A stretch of 43,434 nucleotides of DNA from Nitrososphaerota archaeon (lineage in GTDB: Archaea; Thermoproteota; Nitrososphaeria_A; Caldarchaeales; Wolframiiraptoraceae). The DNA is taken from positions 1-43,434 of the forward strand of contig JAGGRY010000020.1 of NCBI GenBank assembly GCA_021159365.1, read 5' to 3'. Positions 31,345-38,197 of the stretch are shown here, piece by piece. The notes beneath the pieces are model-generated. The model worked only from the letters and a program-made list of their open reading frames with translations, searched no databases and was not told the origin of the DNA. Numbering within the stretch: position 1 is the first letter of the stretch; every line of letters starts with the position of its first letter. The position numbers were made by a program, and so were the translations under genes.

Positions 31345-31904
31345 TGAGCGGAGAAGAGAGCTTTTCGAGGAGATTGATGATCGCGGCGACAATGCTTCTA
31401 TTCAAGAGCCATCGAAGACCTGGAGTTAGGGGCTGGGAGCTGAAGCATAGGCTCGGAAAGAATTACATGAGAGTTATCGATGCCCTAAACTCCAGGCTTA
31501 AGCAACTCGGCTTAGAAATCAAGACCGTTTTCGAGGAAGGTGAAGAAAATAACCTTGATAGAGCGAGATTCTACGTGGTCTTATCACATCCATTGACCAT
31601 GTCCGATTTAGTCGCAGCCGGATGGAGAATAGATGAAGTCGCAGCTCTCTCCATAACCCTCTCAATTCTATCAAGCAGAGGTGGTAAAGCCCCGTTAAGA
31701 GACGTCTTAGAGGTCTTGGAGACGAAGTTCCCTAAGTGGAAGGCTGAAACCTATCTCGAAAGAGCGATTAGAAGAGGATACATCGAGAGGCTTGAAGACG
31801 ATGTATTAACAATAGGCTGGAGAACGAAGGTGGAAGTCGAGCAAAAGGCCCTATTGAAGGCGGTCCTAGAAGCACGCGAAGAAAAAGAAATAAGATCGGA
31901 TTAG
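31344..31904 (+). CDS. Tandem winged-helix (KITE) protein resembling Nse3/MAGE
   Basis: A 186-residue protein with two winged helices, about 8-85 and 96-180. Kleisin-interacting tandem winged-helix elements bind the kleisin and DNA in most SMC complexes. The second domain reads SITLSILSSRGGKAPLRDVL, then AIRRGYIERL, TIGWRTKVEVEQKALLKAVL. MAGE/Nse3 proteins have the same series: a hydrophobic helix ending in NG/RG, an E-x-W-x-L helix, the turn xxYLE, a WG-R loop and the final E-x-K-x-K-V-L helix. LGLEIKTVFEEG and RARFYVVLSHP in the first domain also fit. Its start codon overlaps the stop of the kleisin-like gene (TAATG). Confidence 0.72.
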   Translation: MSGEESFSRRLMIAATMLLFKSHRRPGVRGWELKHRLGKNYMRVIDALNSRLKQLGLEIKTVFEEGEENNLDRARFYVVLSHPLTMSDLVAAGWRIDEVAALSITLSILSSRGGKAPLRDVLEVLETKFPKWKAETYLERAIRRGYIERLEDDVLTIGWRTKVEVEQKALLKAVLEAREEKEIRSD

Positions 31905-31940
31905 AATCTTATGGATGCGGCGTGCGGCCCACAGCTAGGC

Positions 31941-31997
31941 GGGGATGATGTCTCACCCCTGCTGGCTGAGGTTGATGAAACTCTCGATCTCTGACCC
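31941..31997 (+). ncRNA. C/D box sRNA (2'-O-methylation guide)
   Basis: Boxes appear in the right order and spacing for an archaeal double-guide sRNA: C box ATGATGT (31945-31951), D' box CTGA (31966-31969), C' box TTGATGA (31972-31978), D box CTGA (31991-31994). Flanking GGGG and CCC form a terminal stem. The D' guide is about 14 bases and the D guide 12 bases. The D' guide contains TCTCACCCCT, complementary to the AGGGGTGAGA that I recall from archaeal 16S rRNA near E. coli position 690. It begins 37 bases after the Smc-like operon. Confidence 0.78.
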
Positions 31998-32180
31998 ATT
32001 CTAAACCTCTAGAATCGGTTGATAGATCTTTTCGAGAATCCCGAAGATCATATTCCGAGATTCTCCGATCGGATTCCCAGATATTCTAATCACTCTAACA
32101 TATTCTCCAAGTATTTTCAGATTTTTCTAGAATAGGAAGAGCTAAAAATCCTTATCCACCTTATTTGTCGGTGGCTGGAC

Positions 32181-32276
32181 ATGATGAGTGTTAAATGCGG
32201 TCTTAAGGTCATTCTCCTACTAACCATAAACATAACCTTGATCGCAATCCTAATAATAGCTGGATTCATGATCTAA
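32181..32276 (+). CDS. Very small single-pass membrane protein
   Basis: A 31-residue ORF that starts MMSVKCGLK and continues as one uninterrupted hydrophobic helix (about residues 9-30, rich in Ile and Leu). A TATA-like AAAAATCCTTA lies about 30 bases upstream and a hairpin with a T-run follows immediately after its TAA. I recognise no family. Its size makes it easy to overlook; the composition and flanking signals favour a real gene. Confidence 0.5.
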   Translation: MMSVKCGLKVILLLTINITLIAILIIAGFMI

Positions 32277-32295
32277 AAAAGCAGATACCGCTTTT
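32277..32295. terminator. Hairpin terminator, possibly bidirectional
   Basis: AAAAGC (32277-32282) pairs with GCTTTT (32290-32295) around a seven-base loop. On the plus strand it gives a T-run right after the small membrane ORF; on the minus strand the run of T is even longer. Confidence 0.45.
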
Positions 32296-32416
32296 CCGCT
32301 TACACACCTATTTTCCCGTTTCTCCGGCTTCAAGCTTCTCCAATTTGAGGGCGTCGTCAGTACACGGATGATCCTTGAGAGTAACTTCTTTTAGCAACTT
32401 AAGCCTTAGTCTCCTT

Positions 32417-33736
32417 ATGGATTCGGAGCGGGCTGAGGGAGAGCGATACTTTCGGAGAATCCTTGAATTGATAGATAAGCATCATAAACTGTTCAAACAC
32501 GTAATCCCCTTAATAGCGAGTGAGAATATTCCAAGCCCAGCTGTCCGAGAAGCTCTCGCATGCGACTTTGGAAACAGATATGCTGAGGGATGGCCTGGAG
32601 AGAGGCTTTACGCTGGATGTAAATATGTTGATGAGGTTGAGACCATAGCTCTAGAGCTCGCGAAAAAAGTCTATGAAGCGGAGTTTGCAGATGTAAGACC
32701 AATCTCTGGGGTCATGGCGAATCTAGTAGCGTATACCCTCTTCACGGAGCCCGGAGATCTCATGATAGCTCTCCCAATCCCATATGGTGGGCACATAAGT
32801 CATGGTAAACAGAAGTGGGGTGGAACAGCGGGCGTCGTTAGAGGTCTTAAAGTAGATCGATACGAGTTTGATGAAGAAAATTATGAGATAGATATCGATG
32901 CTACTAGAAGGAGGATCGAGAAGAAAGGTTTGAAGCCAAGATTATTCATGCTCGGCGCCAGCGTCTTCCTGTTTCCACATCCTGTTAAAGAAGTCGCAGA
33001 GCTTGCAGCAGAGTTTGACGCAAAGGTTGTCTATGACGCGGCTCACGTCGCCGGTTTAATCGCTGGAAAAGTCTTCCAAGATCCATTAAGAGAAGGGGCT
33101 GATATGATGACCCTCAGCACTCATAAGACATTAGCAGGTCCACAGCATGGAATGGTCCTCTCATGGAATAAGTATGCTGAAGACATAAAGAGGATAGTCT
33201 TCCCAGGGCTTCACTCAAATCATCATCTCCATGCGGTCGCTGGGGTCGCCATCGCCTTGGCAGAGGCTCTTGCATTCTATCGAGAATATGCTCGTAAGAT
33301 TGTTGAGAACGCTAAGGCTCTCGCCCAAGCTCTATATGAGCGAGGGATAAGGGTTCTCTATGAGCATAGAGGGTTCACGGAATCTCATACGATTATAGCC
33401 GATGTAAGCGAGTATATGAATGGATTGGAGGCTGAGAAGCTCCTTGAGAGGGCTAATATAATTTTAAACCGTAACCTGATACCGAAGGATTATAAGCTTA
33501 AAACCGATTATCGGGCTCCAAGTGGGATAAGGATGGGTGTTCAAGAGGTTACAAGGCTTGGAATGAATAAGAGTGAGATGATCGAGATAGCCGAACTGAT
33601 AAAAAAGGTCTTAATAGATAAAAAATCTCCAGAAGAGGTCGCGAAAGAGGTTGTAGAGCTCCGCAAGGACTTCCAACACGTAAAATACGCCTTCACGTCG
33701 GGGATCGAGGCATATGAGCACATATTGATAAGGTGA
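32417..33736 (+). CDS. glyA: Serine hydroxymethyltransferase
   Basis: PLP enzyme that interconverts serine and glycine with a tetrahydropterin C1 carrier. The sequence has PLIASENIPSP near the N-terminus, GNRYAEGWPGERLYAGCKYVD, the PLP region VYDAAHVAGLIAG, and the PLP lysine in STHKTLAGPQHG. The C-terminal part contains the APSGIRMGVQEVTRLG segment. I start at ATG 32417 (439 residues), which opens the family-like N-terminus; a TTG 42 bases upstream adds 14 residues without homology. It is monocistronic. Confidence 0.95.
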   Translation: MDSERAEGERYFRRILELIDKHHKLFKHVIPLIASENIPSPAVREALACDFGNRYAEGWPGERLYAGCKYVDEVETIALELAKKVYEAEFADVRPISGVMANLVAYTLFTEPGDLMIALPIPYGGHISHGKQKWGGTAGVVRGLKVDRYEFDEENYEIDIDATRRRIEKKGLKPRLFMLGASVFLFPHPVKEVAELAAEFDAKVVYDAAHVAGLIAGKVFQDPLREGADMMTLSTHKTLAGPQHGMVLSWNKYAEDIKRIVFPGLHSNHHLHAVAGVAIALAEALAFYREYARKIVENAKALAQALYERGIRVLYEHRGFTESHTIIADVSEYMNGLEAEKLLERANIILNRNLIPKDYKLKTDYRAPSGIRMGVQEVTRLGMNKSEMIEIAELIKKVLIDKKSPEEVAKEVVELRKDFQHVKYAFTSGIEAYEHILIR

Positions 33737-33829
33737 TGGGAAGATTTTAGGGGAAGTTCTCCTCGATAAGATGTTTATGGAGAAGGGCTTAATGCCAAGC
33801 TCCTTCTACTATTGTGTGAGGGATTGACG

Positions 33830-35041
33830 ATGGTGAGGATAGGGCTAATAGGGAAGACAAATACTGGGAAGACCACATTCTTTAATGCAGCAACTCTTGG
33901 GACAGCTGAGATCTCAACCTATCCATTCACAACTAAGCAGCCAAATTATGGGATCGGATACGTCCTGACTCCATGCGTCTGTAAAGAGTTCGGAGTTAAG
34001 GATAATCCGAGGAACTCTAAATGCATAAATGGATGGAGGCATATCCCGATAGAGCTGATAGACCTGCCGGGGCTCATCAAGGGCGCTTGGGCCGGAAAAG
34101 GACTTGGAAACCAATTTCTCTCCGTCGCCTCACAATCAGACGTGCTCCTCCACGTCGTTGACGCGAGTGGAAGCGTCGATGAAGAGGGTAGATTGACAGA
34201 ACCGGGAACTGGAGATCCACTTGCAGACTACTATGATATTGAGGAGGAGCTCGTGATGTGGTTCATGAAGCTTATAGATCGATCGACCGATAGGATAACC
34301 AGATCTTTGAGGAAGGGAAAAGAGCTCCCGGAAGCCATGGAAGAGGTCTTGATGGGAGTTAAGGTGAATAGGGAGCATATAAGGCAGGCCTTAATCCAGA
34401 GTAATCTCGAGAAGAAGGATTTCGAAAACTGGACTCCTATGGACGATAAGAGATTTGCAACGGCCTTAAGAGAGATATCCAAGCCCACCCTAATCGTGGC
34501 AAATAAGATGGATCTAGATACAGCTCCCGATAATTTTAAGAAGCTTAGAGATCAGCTCACAGACAAGATAGTGGTTCCATGCAGCGCCGAGGCTGAGTTA
34601 ATTCTAAGAAGGGCTGAGCAGAAGAAGTTGATAAGATATATTCCAGGCGAGGAAGAGTTTGAGATAGTTGATGAATCTAAGTTGACGGAGAGGCAGAGAT
34701 GGGCGCTGGATTTCATTAGGAGAAGGGTTCTAGACGAGTATATGAGAACTGGAGTTCAGTTCGCGTTAAACGTCGCCGTCTTCAAGCTGCTTAAGATGAA
34801 CGCAGTCTATCCCGTCTATGATATCCAGAAGCTATCCGATAGACATGGAAACGTGCTTCCAGATGTTTATCTAATGCCTGACGGAGCAGATGTTAGGGAA
34901 CTTGCTCAAGTAATTCACAGCGAGCTTGCTAAAGGCCTCCTCTATGCAATCGACGCGAGAACAGGTCTCAGGCTCCCCGCGAACTATAAGCTAAAGGATC
35001 GGGATGTCTTATCAGTGGTTTCTACAACGAGGAGAGGCTAA
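33830..35041 (+). CDS. YchF-type GTPase with TGS domain (copy 2)
   Basis: Paralogue of the GTPase at 9405-10613 with the same layout: G1 GKTNTGKT (8-15), cysteines C49, C51 and C65 at identical positions, G3 DLPG (78-81), G4 NKMD (225-228), and a C-terminal TGS domain ending DVLSVVSTTRRG. Its P-loop has T where copy 1 has PNV-type residues, and the middle helical domain differs most. GTGAGGG upstream supports the ATG at 33830 over a TTG at 33812. It overlaps the convergent DUF35 gene by four bases. Confidence 0.92.
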   Translation: MVRIGLIGKTNTGKTTFFNAATLGTAEISTYPFTTKQPNYGIGYVLTPCVCKEFGVKDNPRNSKCINGWRHIPIELIDLPGLIKGAWAGKGLGNQFLSVASQSDVLLHVVDASGSVDEEGRLTEPGTGDPLADYYDIEEELVMWFMKLIDRSTDRITRSLRKGKELPEAMEEVLMGVKVNREHIRQALIQSNLEKKDFENWTPMDDKRFATALREISKPTLIVANKMDLDTAPDNFKKLRDQLTDKIVVPCSAEAELILRRAEQKKLIRYIPGEEEFEIVDESKLTERQRWALDFIRRRVLDEYMRTGVQFALNVAVFKLLKMNAVYPVYDIQKLSDRHGNVLPDVYLMPDGADVRELAQVIHSELAKGLLYAIDARTGLRLPANYKLKDRDVLSVVSTTRRG

Positions 35042-35526
35042 TCCTCAACCGGAACAATGAAATACGACATATAATTTTCTCCAGCTTTCTTCTTGAAATC
35101 TATCTTAACCCGCATCCCTCTCCTTAGTCTCTTAAAATCCTCGCAAAGAATCCAGGCTAGGATGTTAAATCCATCATCTAGTCTCGCTACGCCGAGGATA
35201 TAATCCGGGTATTTTTGATAGCTTTCAGGCTTAACCTTAACGACTGTATACGTTAATAGTCTTCCATAACCATTTACTTTGATCCACTCCATGTCACTCG
35301 ATCTACAATTTGGACAACACGCTTGAGGAGGAAAATACTTCTCTCCACATCTCTTACATTTAGTCGCTAGAAGTTTTCCATCCTTTAAGGCCTCAAAGAA
35401 ACGTTCGACCCCAGATATCGGTATCCTATACCTTAACTTCAGCTCTCTAGCGTCGATCCAGATGGGCTTTCCCGTCTTTTTATCCTCCTCGATCGGCAAA
35501 CACTTTTTCCCTGACTCATCCATCAT
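35038..35526 (-). CDS. DUF35 / acyl-CoA-associated zinc ribbon-OB protein
   Basis: Small protein with a rubredoxin-like zinc ribbon (C57, C60, C71, C74) and an OB-fold, residues about 90-155. In archaea such proteins usually bridge acetoacetyl-CoA thiolase and HMG-CoA synthase and shuttle acyl-CoA, and their genes are usually next to those enzymes. Here neither partner is adjacent, and the C-terminal OB part (FNILAWILCEDFKRLRRG, then MRVKIDF) is intact. The N-terminal 30 residues (KKCLPIEEDKKTGK) are an extension. Partner unknown. Confidence 0.88.
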   Translation of the reverse strand: MMDESGKKCLPIEEDKKTGKPIWIDARELKLRYRIPISGVERFFEALKDGKLLATKCKRCGEKYFPPQACCPNCRSSDMEWIKVNGYGRLLTYTVVKVKPESYQKYPDYILGVARLDDGFNILAWILCEDFKRLRRGMRVKIDFKKKAGENYMSYFIVPVED

Positions 35527-35605
35527 AACATTTAGACAGGATAGCTCAATTTATGAATATTCATTGAAAAGGTTTTCATAATCCCGTAAGTAATACCGGT
35601 CGGCG

Positions 35606-37957
35606 ATGTGGAAGACGCCTCTTGCGGTGATGATGATATCGCTTCTATGCCTAACGATGTTAACGATTAAGAATGATCCAGCATTAGATGAACCGATAAA
35701 GTTTAAGAGAGTTTTGGTGGAGTTCGACAGAAGAGTTGACTTAACCCAATTTCTCGGAGATCTTGAGATAAGCGGGGTCGCCGGTGATTTGGCATCTGTG
35801 AAGATTCGTGATAATCTGCTGGAGAAGCTGATTAAAGATGGAGTGATAAAATCCGTTTGGAAACCTAGAAAATATCATTTGACGCTTGACGTCAGTGTCC
35901 CCGAAGTCCACGCGCCGGAGATTTGGGATGGTTTTAGAGACGTGATAGGAGGACAAGTCAATGGATCGGGAGTCGTGATAGGAATAATAGATACGGGGAT
36001 AGATTATAGGCATCCCGATTTTTGGTTTCCAAATGGCTCCACGAAGATTCTAAGCATCTGGGATCAGACAATAGATGGAAAACCTCCAAGAGGATTCAAG
36101 TATGGATACGAGTGCTCGAGGTGGGAGATAGAGGCTATGAAATGTCCGGAGAGAGATGAGACGGGTCACGGAACTCACGTGGCCTCGATAGCCGCTGGAA
36201 CGGGACTCGCATCATATAAAGGAGTTGCACCTGGAGCCTACCTCATAGTGGTTAAGACGGGCTACCCCGTATGCGGGGGACTTAAGTGGTTTATGGAGGA
36301 GGATAAGATACTGGATGGGATCTCCTATATCGTTGAGAAGGCGAGAGAACTCGGATTAAGACCCATAATAAATCTAAGCCTCGGATCGGATAATGGAGGC
36401 CATGATGGACACACCCCGCTTGAGAAGGTCATAGATGAGCTCACAGATGAGGGCGTGATCTTCGTCGTGGCCGCCGGAAACTCGGCTTCCGATCAAATAC
36501 ACTCGATGGGAGACTTAGCTATTACAGGCGAAGTTGAGGTTAAGTGGGTTCTTCAGCCGGCCACCAAGGAGTTAGATCTTTCTTATGTCACCGAGCCCGA
36601 TGACGAAGTTAGATTTAGCCTTAAAACACCTTATGGGACCATTGAAGGAAAAGAGGTTGAGAATTACAGAATTGGAAACTTGGTCGTCAACATCACCTTA
36701 AATTACTATGATTCTGGAAGAGACTGGGAAATAACGGTGAGAAGTGTTGAGGGAGATCTCTCAACCCATGGATGGGCGATGATGATTGAGCCCATCAAGT
36801 TAAATGGAACGGCGGTCTGGCATAGCTGGATAAGCAGCGATACATGCTCCTTCTCAAGGGAGAGATTCATAGCTGGGAATGGATACAATATAACTGAGAG
36901 CTATACGGTCACGGTTCCAGCGACAGCGAAAAAGGCGATAGCGGTTGGAGGATACGTCTCGAAGAGTTCATGGTATATGGATGGAAAATTGGTCTCATCC
37001 GGACTTAAGCTGGGAAGACTTCTACACTTTAGTGGAAGAGGGCCTAGCAGAGATGGAAGGATAAAACCAGATCTAGCTGCACCTGGCTCTGTGATAGTTG
37101 CGGCCAAACCAATCGAGAACTTCTCTTCAAGTATGAATTTCAGCGACTATTATACTGCTAGACATGGAACTAGTATGGCAGCCCCACACGTCACTGGAGT
37201 GATAGCATTAATGCTTCAACTATTTCCAAACGCATCATTCGATCAAATTTACAATGCCTTAACCTACTCAGCTCGATGGGAGGATTTCATGGGTAAGAGG
37301 CCGTCAAATGATTGGGGTTGGGGAAAACTCGACGCGAGAACAATCTACAAGCTTAGGGTTGAGGTTTTAGGGCTATCTGAAAACTCGTTTACGGAGGCCT
37401 CAATAGATGGTCTACAATTCAAGGTATCCTTAAAGAATCCGCTGACCATACCATTCCTCAATAACTCAGAGCACATACTCATAGCTCAGAAAGAGATCCC
37501 GATAAGCAGCTTAAGCATGTATCGATTAGAGACGGGTAATAAGTTCGTCATAAACAAGTCAATGAACATCATCTTAAGATACAATGTTTGGCATTATCTT
37601 GACGTTAAGTCACCATTTGGAGGAACCGAAGGGAGCGGATGGTATAGAGAAGGTGAGGAGGTATGGTTCTTCGCTCCCAGATCTATAACCCCGCCGATAT
37701 ATGATCTCTTATTCAAACCAGTTTTGAGATTAAGCTATTGGATCACTGAAGATGGAAGAAAACTTTATCATCCGAGGATCTTGATGGATAAGCCTCACAC
37801 GGTAACGGCAATCTATACTCCTGACTATGGCATAATGGTCTTCTCGTGGCTTACCATAGCGGTAGGATCATCTGCGATAACCATAATACTTAGAAGGCAT
37901 TATCAAAGAGTTCGGAGAGGAGTTGAGGGAGGCAAAATATCTGGTCAAGGTTCATGA
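35606..37957 (+). CDS. Membrane-anchored subtilisin-like serine protease (S8)
   Basis: Extracellular protease of 783 residues. A signal peptide covers about 1-20; a propeptide-like region precedes the catalytic domain. The triad is D129 in IIDTGIDY, H188 in ETGHGTHVAS and S523 in RHGTSMAAPHVTG, with the oxyanion asparagine N292 in VAAGNSA. An insertion of about 150 residues (300-445) lies between N292 and S523, much longer than in subtilisin. The C-terminal region (600-745) is beta-rich and ends in a membrane helix at about 745-765 followed by a basic tail, so the protease is anchored on the cell surface. Substrate unknown. Confidence 0.92.
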   Translation: MWKTPLAVMMISLLCLTMLTIKNDPALDEPIKFKRVLVEFDRRVDLTQFLGDLEISGVAGDLASVKIRDNLLEKLIKDGVIKSVWKPRKYHLTLDVSVPEVHAPEIWDGFRDVIGGQVNGSGVVIGIIDTGIDYRHPDFWFPNGSTKILSIWDQTIDGKPPRGFKYGYECSRWEIEAMKCPERDETGHGTHVASIAAGTGLASYKGVAPGAYLIVVKTGYPVCGGLKWFMEEDKILDGISYIVEKARELGLRPIINLSLGSDNGGHDGHTPLEKVIDELTDEGVIFVVAAGNSASDQIHSMGDLAITGEVEVKWVLQPATKELDLSYVTEPDDEVRFSLKTPYGTIEGKEVENYRIGNLVVNITLNYYDSGRDWEITVRSVEGDLSTHGWAMMIEPIKLNGTAVWHSWISSDTCSFSRERFIAGNGYNITESYTVTVPATAKKAIAVGGYVSKSSWYMDGKLVSSGLKLGRLLHFSGRGPSRDGRIKPDLAAPGSVIVAAKPIENFSSSMNFSDYYTARHGTSMAAPHVTGVIALMLQLFPNASFDQIYNALTYSARWEDFMGKRPSNDWGWGKLDARTIYKLRVEVLGLSENSFTEASIDGLQFKVSLKNPLTIPFLNNSEHILIAQKEIPISSLSMYRLETGNKFVINKSMNIILRYNVWHYLDVKSPFGGTEGSGWYREGEEVWFFAPRSITPPIYDLLFKPVLRLSYWITEDGRKLYHPRILMDKPHTVTAIYTPDYGIMVFSWLTIAVGSSAITIILRRHYQRVRRGVEGGKISGQGS

Positions 37958-38174
37958 AGCTAAAAGGGCTTTAAGGGTCAATAAAGAGATTGAAGAAGCC
38001 GTTAAAGGAGCTCTTGGGAGAAAGATGATCAGAAGGATGAAAAGAGAATATGTTGAATGTCCCATTGCGAATAGGAAGGTTTCATTCCTAGAATGCTTTA
38101 CATGCATCTCCTTCATTAGAAGAATTAAAGGAGTTGTCCACTGCTCTGGCGAGGGTTTCGGATATAAGCGCTGA
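37923..38174 (+). CDS. Small four-cysteine protein, possible metal site
   Basis: An 83-residue protein with a basic helical N-terminal half and a C-terminal half holding C46 (in ECP), C58 and C61 (CFTC), and C74 (HC followed by SGEG). The pattern ECP, CxxC, FIRRIKG, HCxGE suggests a metal- or cluster-binding mini-domain; I have seen similar uncharacterised archaeal proteins but know no function. The TTG start overlaps the protease gene by 35 bases and has an AGGAG directly before it. It is 23 bases upstream of the AglB gene. Confidence 0.62.
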   Translation: MREAKYLVKVHEAKRALRVNKEIEEAVKGALGRKMIRRMKREYVECPIANRKVSFLECFTCISFIRRIKGVVHCSGEGFGYKR

Positions 38175-38197
38175 TCAAAAAGTCATAGTTAAATAGG

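Larger units (their letters stand above)
31998..32416. other. Intergenic region between the sRNA and SHMT gene
   Basis: From 31998 to about 32140 I see no gene; it is AT-rich and holds a 7-base inverted repeat, GAGAATC (32034-32040) and GATTCTC (32059-32065). Then come a TATA-like stretch near 32150, the 31-residue ORF at 32181-32276 and a hairpin at 32277-32295. The rest, 32296-32416, is pyrimidine-rich and contains the promoter side of the SHMT gene plus a 29-codon minus-strand ORF (32308-32397). Confidence 0.5.

Noticed and set aside
32034-32065. Inverted repeat GAGAATC/GATTCTC as a terminator
   Set aside because: The loop is 18 bases, there is no T-run after it, and similar AT-rich words recur around it by composition.
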